Origin: Phlegmacium glaucopus
Lineage: Eukaryota; Basidiomycota; Agaricomycetes; Agaricales; Cortinariaceae
Reading direction: 5' to 3'
Assembly (NCBI GenBank): GCA_015039465.1
Contig: MU130012.1
Location: forward strand, 143,653-196,631
Length of the DNA: 52,979 bases
The notes beneath the pieces were generated by a model. That model saw nothing but the letters and a program-made list of their open reading frames with translations, did no database searches and was not told where the DNA came from. The translations under genes and the position numbers were made by a program. Below are positions 46,569 to 52,979 of this stretch, piece after piece. Each line of letters begins with the position of its first letter. Positions within the stretch are counted from its first letter, which is position 1.

Positions 46569-48801
46569 ATGGGGAGAAATGTAGAGATAACGGTGGGTCT
46601 CCCTGCCGGTGGGCGGGTGAAGCGCACAAAAAGCAACAGCGATGACTCCGATTCTCCCTGGCCGCGGCGCGAACATAGGCGTTCATCAAGTACCAATCCA
46701 ATGCCACCTTCGTCTACACCGATGGTCATATCTCGTCTCCCCTCACCTACGAATTTCTCTTCGGTCAATCTTGATCCTCAGAATCCTCAGATTGCTATGC
46801 AAGGAACTACGCCTGAGGCAAATAATCCAACAGGTTCCTCAAGCTCATCCGGCTTGGGCCCCTACAATGCCCCTCATCACTCTCGTTCCGATCTGTCCTT
46901 AGCGCCTCACATGACGGAGCCGAGTATGGTCTACTCCCTTGCCCAGTCAACAGCAGCCCATCAGGATAAAGTTCCTGGAGCTGAGGAACGAGGGTTTCTC
47001 GGGCCAGACGAACTGGAGACAAGTAGGAACCCAGACAATCACCAGAGAAAGAAAACCAGGTTGGAAAAACTCTCTGATCGTCATCAAATACTTGACAAAT
47101 CCAGCTCATTGGATGAACCCCATGAAGATGTGGATCGGAATGGTGGGATCGGTATGTGTATTGTCGATATTGTGTGCTGACAGTAGCTGAATAGCCATAT
47201 GGCAGTCGCAACGCAAGTTTTAATTGCAGCGGAAGGCGCTTCGAAATACGTATGTGGCTCGAGGAAAGAAGCCGAAATCAAAGCAGCTCTCCTTGATTTA
47301 CAAATTTCGGAATCTGAGTATCTGGTTCTTGCAGGATTTAATGAAGATCTTATTCAAACGGGGTTTGGATACCTAGAGGAAATCCACATTTTCTGCAGCG
47401 TTGAAATTCCAAATCTGCCACCTTCACTCAATCAACTTGGGAAGGTCTTAACGCCATATCCTGGTATCATTTTTACGCCATCATCTGTATACAAAACACC
47501 TGTCTTTAAAGACGATGGAGCCATCTGGGACTACGATGACCTGAGCTTGGATCGTGCCGAAAGACATTCCAACATTCTTGCTAAAGGGATTTCACGCTCG
47601 GAATTGGTCCCCGTTACAAGTCTTGCTCAAAGTCAGCCAAGTAGTAGTTCTATTATATTGGGTCGTTCGGGAGGGGGCGGAAATAATAATCATGGTGGCA
47701 CTGGAGAGGACAAAGGCAACAGTCACTCTGATGATCATAACAATGATCGTGAAAGAAATGGCAACTCTGATGATAGCGGACCAGATGGTGATCCAGAGGA
47801 TCCGGAAGGCAGTGGAAATGGGGATTCATCAATGCCTGGTATTACCTTTGATGTTCAAGCCAAACTTTTGAAAGGCACCAGTGATTTGGTTTCTTCTGAA
47901 CCTTTCCAAGTGTTGGAAATCAAAGGTACATTAGCAGTACAGGTAAGTGTCTTACAAGCCTTTTTGGGCAACCTCAATCTTACAATGAATCCAGACAAAT
48001 CTCGCACGATTGACACCAAAACAACTTTCTAAATCTCACGTGAAATTCAGAAAGCTTAGTTTTCAAAGTAGGGAATCATACTATGGCCTGGCTTATCAAC
48101 AATTTCATGCAGGGGTGGAGATAGATGCAAACGACAAGAACACTGACATTGATGTGCTTCAACCATTCAAGACGCCTGCACGCGATCACAAGACGACCGA
48201 GACTACTACCAATAATGTGACAACTAACGGGACGTTCGGGGGTTCACTAGCAGTTATGCCGACACTTTTACTTTCAGGTACCAGGTCGAGGCAGGAATTT
48301 TCCGGTACGACCCATAAATTCGGAAAACATCATTCAAGGATCACGGAGTGGCATTCTGGTGGAATCGTTTCGTGGGGATTCCATGTTAATGATCCAATCG
48401 AGCAACGGACCGGGATTACAATTGGGGGATATCGAGCCCTTCCAAGAGTCTATTTTAGATTCTATGGGACCTCAGATGTTGGCCCGCCGCCACCCCCACC
48501 TGAACGTTTTGATGTTACGATTACGTCATCCTGGTCATTGACTCCTCCCAGTACTCACCGGAGTTATATAACCTCTGGTTGGATGTTTGCCCTCAAGAGA
48601 TCTAAAGCTCCCTTACTATACTCCAACCTTTGTCAGGTTGTTAAGCTGCAGCTGCCGTCTGATCGGTTGCAAGAGACATATTATAGGTCTGTTACGGTTA
48701 CGGAGGTGAACCAATTCAACACCAAGATAGTTGAAGAGCGACCAGCGTTATACAGGATCACACCTACTGTAGATTTTTTGGACCGTCCGCCTGTTTGGTA
48801 A
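46569..48801 (+). CDS. Array family gene 5b, C-terminal half with its own start
   Basis: Exons: 46569-47151, 47206-47942, 47995-48801; 708 aa. The start ATG (46569) is the first in frame. The N-terminal 190 residues resemble the linker of the long paralogues: SNSDDSDS acidic patch, DPQNPQIAMQ in place of SDPQIA, SLAPHMTEPSMVYSLAQ, then SLDEPHEDVDR. The GG-x-F start and the FN modules are absent. Exon 2 has the VLIAAEGASKYV domain and the Gly/Asn/Asp linker; exon 3 the beta-rich tail with GFHVNDPIE, YRALPRVYFRFYG and PPPPPP. A small deletion near 48790 removed the usual end, so the protein stops at PPVW or, if the last intron is spliced, one codon earlier. It may be a truncated gene with a chance start. 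Confidence 0.65.
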
Positions 48802-50328
48802 GTTTTATTCCAGTTCATTCATTGTTACACACAACATATGACCCGGATCTTGTCTACAGAGTCACACTACTAGTACTAGTAGATCATGTGCCAGCACACA
48901 CTTCACCGCTCACTCAACTTCCCAGAACAGTATAGCTTACAATGGCTGATTTCCCTGGACTTGGTTTTCTTCTGTTTTATATTAACTACTGCCATGAATT
49001 GATATCTACGCTCCATTATGCCCAGCTTCCTCGTTTGAAATATTGTATTTACTACTATACTTGAGCCCATGTCATATACCAATCACAAGAAAACTGTGTT
49101 ATATTTATCTTTCAAGTTGCGAACGTTAACCTTACTGGTTATCTTATGAGGCGCCCATGACTTCAATCGATCTGTATCAACTCGAAGAGCCCTCGAAATT
49201 TGACAACCAGCATTCATGCTTAGAGACGTATTCAGCAACTCTGATCGCAGTGCAACAACGAACCTTAATCCGTATAGACTTCCCTCATAGAGTCATAGTT
49301 CAATCTGGCTCATGATCTACACGCATATTCTGCGTCCTCTTCCATCTAAAACCATACCCTTGGTGAGTCGCTAAGATAGGGTCCTTGGGTAGTAAGTGAA
49401 CACTCACTAGAAAGAGTTTGGAATTATAGCATTCACGCTTAGAGATTTATTCACAACGAGCCTTAATCCTTATAGACTTGCTTAATCTGGTGTTGCTGTA
49501 ATATTTCGCAGCTAGAACAATAAATGAATAACTAGGTATATGTTAGATATTATAACTAAGGAATAAACGAGTGAACTCACATCTCAACTTTTGATAGAAA
49601 GTTGAGACTCGCTGTACTAAAATCCGTGACTATATAATGTGACCGTTATCATGACACAAAGATAAAAGGAATGATAAGATGTAGTATAGATAAATACTTA
49701 ATAGGAGATTAATGAGATGAAACTCGTATACTCCAACATCTGGCTCATGATTTACAAGCATAGTATTCGGCATCCCCTTCCATCTAAAACGATACCCTTC
49801 AAGTTGGTGCGCCACTGAGATGGGGTAAGTGGTCATTCACTAGAAAGAATTCGGAATAAGAACGTCGTCAGGGGGTGCATAGAAATTGAATATGGACCCT
49901 GCCTGTAGCATTAACCCAAATAAGAGCATATGTGCACCGCTCGTTAATATTCCCCTGGCAAAACCCTTTTTCCTAGATAGACACACTGTAGCCTGTCATC
50001 TTGCAGACGCGACATACCGTAACGTTTACAGTATGTATTTGTCAAATTCACAAGCCTCGCTTTTAAGGGTGCTGCTTAGAACGTTCAATGCGCAGTTGAA
50101 TTCCACAGCCATAGTTGTTCAAAGAGTACTAGTGCCAGCGGGCCGCATCCCCATTTTTGAGAGTTTTCGAGTCATATTCATCAAATAGGCCGTCATGATC
50201 ATTGAAAAGCAACCTCTTCCAAAATACCACACGCCAACCGATTTGCCACCATCGTACGAGACTTGAGCGCAGTCAATGGGGACTATACATTCAAAGAGAT
50301 CAGAATTGACTTTGGTCCGATCATCTGC
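48802..50328. repeat. Array spacer, copy 5
   Basis: A standard but more degraded spacer after gene 5b, interrupted by a solo LTR (49491-49738). A short open stretch related to the others starts with ATG near 50193. It stops at a MITE insertion; a few dozen bases of spacer continue after it (50958-51020). This is the right end of the array. Confidence 0.7.
49491..49738. mobile_element. Solo LTR, 248 bp
   Basis: Starts TGTTG and ends CAACA, with a perfect 5-bp target duplication TCTGG (49486-49490 and 49739-49743). The empty site (AATCTGGCTCATGATCTACA) is seen in the other spacers, for example near 17958. A/T-rich. The ends match those of the larger LTR at 52008, but the interior looks unrelated. 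Confidence 0.85.
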
Positions 50329-50957
50329 AAGGGGGCACCGGGATCAAAAAAAAATACCTGGGGTCAATTTTTTTTTAAAGCCAACTTTGGGTGGACTAAC
50401 TAACTTATGTAATCAGGCACACATCTATATATGGCAATATGACGTCATCCTATCCTCACCTCCGTGCTCGCTTGCCTCCCCTTGCCTCAGAAGACACCTT
50501 GCAAGCAGTGCAAACCTAATTCTGGGGCTCCAACTCTAGGTATTAGAGGTGATACAAACATCTCAGGTAAGTAATGCAGCACAATCCTACTTGATAATGT
50601 GGTACTTACCCATTGAGTTTCACAGCCAGACTGATTACATTTGATTGTGCCACCTGATCAACCATCAAGTACCTGGGTGAAGGGATATTCAGTGCATTTC
50701 AAATTGCCTATAGATACTGGTTGTAAATAGTGTGATCACCCATAAAATATGAATATTACAGTCTTATCTACCTACACCAGACCTATGCTACTAGAGAAAC
50801 TCATTTCTGCACATCTTATGCATGTAGTAAGGCCTTAATAGCTTCAAATTGGTGTTTTAAACCCTTGTTCTGGTGAAGTCTTTTTTTTTTTTTCAGGGCC
50901 TCCGGCTGGACTAACTAACCAGGTACCAGTCCGGCATTTCGATCCTGGTGCCCCCTT
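50329..50957. mobile_element. MITE, 629 bp, 10-bp target duplication
   Basis: Terminal inverted repeat AAGGGGGCACCGGGATC (left) against its near-complement GATCCTGGTGCCCCCTT (right). It is flanked by perfect direct repeats GATCATCTGC (50319-50328 and 50958-50967). The empty site is present near 33933. No open frame of note. The long duplication points to a Mutator-like (MULE) source, which usually makes 8-11 bp duplications. TGGACTAACTAAC occurs near both ends in the same orientation. Confidence 0.85.
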
Positions 50958-52007
50958 GATCATCTGCCATCATCTTTAAAGCCTGCACGTGACATTTTCA
51001 CTCCTTATAACTTAAACTTTAGTGGTTTGTCTTCAAGTAACCAATGCAAGGGATGCGCAGCCAACTGGTTCAACCTCGCTGCATCACGCACTACACGAGA
51101 GGTTTGAAATACAGTCCTTGGTCTGATTTGTGATTTGGTTCAAGAACAGGACTCCAGCTTTCTAGTTGCGACGGGTATACTTACTTCACAGAGATGCCTG
51201 TACAACTCATTCTCTGTCGTTATCCATTTCCAAAAAAAAACCTATCAAGAACCATACACCTGTCTATACTGGGCGATTGTAAAATGGTGTTGTGCACCAA
51301 TACTGATTGGTAGCGTGAGAAGAAAGCTTAAAAGTCGCCATCATGAAAATAAGCGGACTTTGAATTTGCTTACCTATTTTGGAAGCGGCCCTGAATCGCG
51401 TTCCTGGTCAACAAAACCATTCGTTCAACGATAACATCCTCATCGCTCATCATATCCTCAATGTCTTCCACTATGTTGTCTATCATTTACACTATCGACA
51501 TGCTCCTTAACATCTACCATCCGTTTGTCCCTTGGCTAGTGATACAACAAAGCGATCAATCTACTATTCGCATCGGTCATCGGCTCGCGTTTGATCGTAT
51601 CTTTGGTCCATCATTTCAAGAACGGCCCGTTTATGGACGCATCAGCCACATCTCCCATTATGTCAAAGGCTTTGTCATCGTTGTTGTGGCTATGGACCCA
51701 CAAGTCTTCCCCTCAGCTATCTATCTTGCCATACCTCGCTCCTGGATCTCACTCAGTCCCCTATCCTCACTCATCTACCTCTTATCTTATCATTCACTGC
51801 CAAAACCATCATTCACGCGGTACCTGAAGCCTTCCCACCCTCTTTATGACAATTTAGGAAGTCCAGGAGGATCACGACTAAGCAGGAATTGCAGATGAAT
51901 CAGCAGCAGAGGATTATTCTCGCAGAGTGTCAAGTGTTATCAAGGCTGCGCGACATGGGATCATGGGCAAGTAGTGTTTTCTCGGGAACAAGGCTGCGCC
52001 TTTCAAG
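50958..52007. other. No recognisable gene between array end and terminal LTR
   Basis: After a short remnant of spacer the sequence becomes unique. An open frame at 51461-51898 (145 codons) has hydrophobic stretches but no motif I recognise and overlaps another open frame. Codon use is not gene-like. It could be decayed retroelement sequence, since an LTR follows directly. Confidence 0.4.
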
Positions 52008-52628
52008 TGTTGACTCAGGACCTTTCACATTTTTGACATGACCACACGCCTATGGAGTTGATATATTTTTGCTATTGGACTATGTACACTGCCTTCTTTT
52101 CTTTTCTCTCACACTTTGACACTTTACAGATTTTTTTATTGTTCCTTTTTCTTTTCCATTGTTCTTTTCTTCTCGCAGCTGTCCTCTCTTTATCTATCTT
52201 CCTTTGACAGCGCGTACTTTGTTTCTTTTTATTGTTTTACATAGCCTCATCCTTAGGGTATAAATACTGCTCTTTTGTACCAGGATAGGTAGTTCAGTTC
52301 AATTCATTCTTACCCCCCACTTTCATCATCTCAGTGGAATTCCAGTGAATTCCTTCCTTAAGTTCGCTTTTCTTGCCCCTTACTGTCAATCTATCCCCTA
52401 TCCCTCAACCGCTATAGTCTTACTGAAGACTCTCTCTTGCTCATCCTCATCCTCGTCTTATACCTCATTCATCTTCCAAGACCTTCATCCTCCTCCTTCT
52501 CTTCTCTATTCTTTCCCCCTACCTCTGTGTGTTACAAGTCAAGGTTATACCTTCCCTAAACGAACAACAGGGAGTCTCTTGACCTAAGGTCTGGTCCACT
52601 GCTCTCTGGTTGGTGTTTATATACAACA
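52008..52628 (+). mobile_element. Long terminal repeat (621 bp) of a retroelement
   Basis: Starts TGTTGACTCAGG and ends ATATACAACA, so the ends form TGTTG...CAACA as in Copia-type LTRs. A TATA box (TATAAATA, 52259-52266) is followed by pyrimidine-rich sequence as expected for U3/R/U5. I see no matching target duplication and no polymerase gene upstream, so it may be a solo or rearranged LTR. Open frames inside it are incidental. Confidence 0.6.
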
Positions 52629-52649
52629 ACAACAACGATTTATATCAGT

Positions 52650-52979
52650 TGTTGTATATAAACACCAACCAGAGAGCAGTGGACCAGACCTTAGGTCAAG
52701 AGACTCCCTGTTGTTCGTTTAGGGAAGGTATAAACTTGACTTTTAACACACAGAGGGAAGGGGAAAGAATAGAGAAGAGAAGGAGGAGGATGAAGGTCTT
52801 GGAAGATGAATGAGGTATAAGACGAGGATGAGGATGAGCAAGAGAGAGTCTTCAGTAAGACTATAGCGGTTGAGGGATAGGGGATAGATTGACAGTAAGG
52901 GGCAAGAAAAGCGAACTTAAGGGAGGAATTCACTGAAATTCCACTGAGATGATGAAAGTGGGGGGTAAGAATGAATTGA
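52650..52979 (-). mobile_element. Inverted partial copy of the same LTR, cut by the window end
   Basis: Base 52650 onward is the reverse complement of the LTR end at 52628 backward, with few mismatches, through the last base (which pairs with about 52299). The two arms are separated by only 21 bp. It would be a tail-to-tail pair of LTRs or a palindrome formed at a contig end. Confidence 0.8.

Noticed and set aside
51461..51898. 145-codon membrane-like protein
   Set aside because: No recognisable motif, overlapping open frames, and position next to an LTR make retroelement debris more likely.
52345..52933. Two similar 80-codon proteins on opposite strands
   Set aside because: They are the same LTR sequence read in its two inverted copies, not genes.

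Overview
The window is nuclear DNA of a mushroom-forming basidiomycete (Agaricomycetes). Genes are cut by many 46-70 bp introns. A NACHT-type NLR with the usual agaricomycete signatures is present, as are an intact Plavaka-family transposon and a hAT transposon. The organism assignment is inference from gene style, not from a marker gene.

Layout. 1-2289 holds no recognisable gene, only short palindromes and C-rich repeats. 2674-7220 is a complete hAT transposon with perfect 8-bp target duplications. From 7598 to 48801 runs a tandem array of one uncharacterised gene family. Gene 1 (7598-11353), gene 2 (13833-17374) and gene 3 (19838-23098) are full-length and readable (about 1087, 1049 and 996 aa). 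Gene 4a (25226-26829) and gene 5a (43878-45482) are near-identical short forms of 441 aa without the C-terminal half. A NACHT NLR lies at 27508-30074. It carries the same asparagine-rich motif as the family and was once in frame with the family C-terminus, but a stop codon, a solo LTR, a frameshift and a 338-bp insertion have broken it (27508-32766). Gene 5b (46569-48801) has the C-terminal half with its own start. Between the genes lie homologous spacers of about 1.7-2.1 kb. They share a perfect palindrome CAACCGGTTG 340-372 bp upstream of the start codons of genes 2, 3, 4a and 5a. A 6.9-kb Plavaka element with an intact transposase and an intact divergent companion gene sits in one spacer (34726-41670). 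The last part has a solo LTR (49491-49738), a 629-bp MITE (50329-50957) and an LTR followed by an inverted copy of itself at the window end (52008-52979).

How it may work. Family proteins begin with a GG-x-F-x(4)-GN motif. They carry up to three modules of the form GN(L/V)T...(S/A)FN(D/N)NS, then acidic Ser-rich linkers with an SRVKSDP-like peptide, then a conserved domain starting at VLIAAEGALK, then a beta-rich Pro-containing C-terminus. The modules are bounded by phase-1 introns and also occur in the NLR. I infer an NLR/effector-type cluster in which a short, possibly amyloid-like motif is shared between a NACHT receptor and its neighbours. No function is demonstrated by the sequence.
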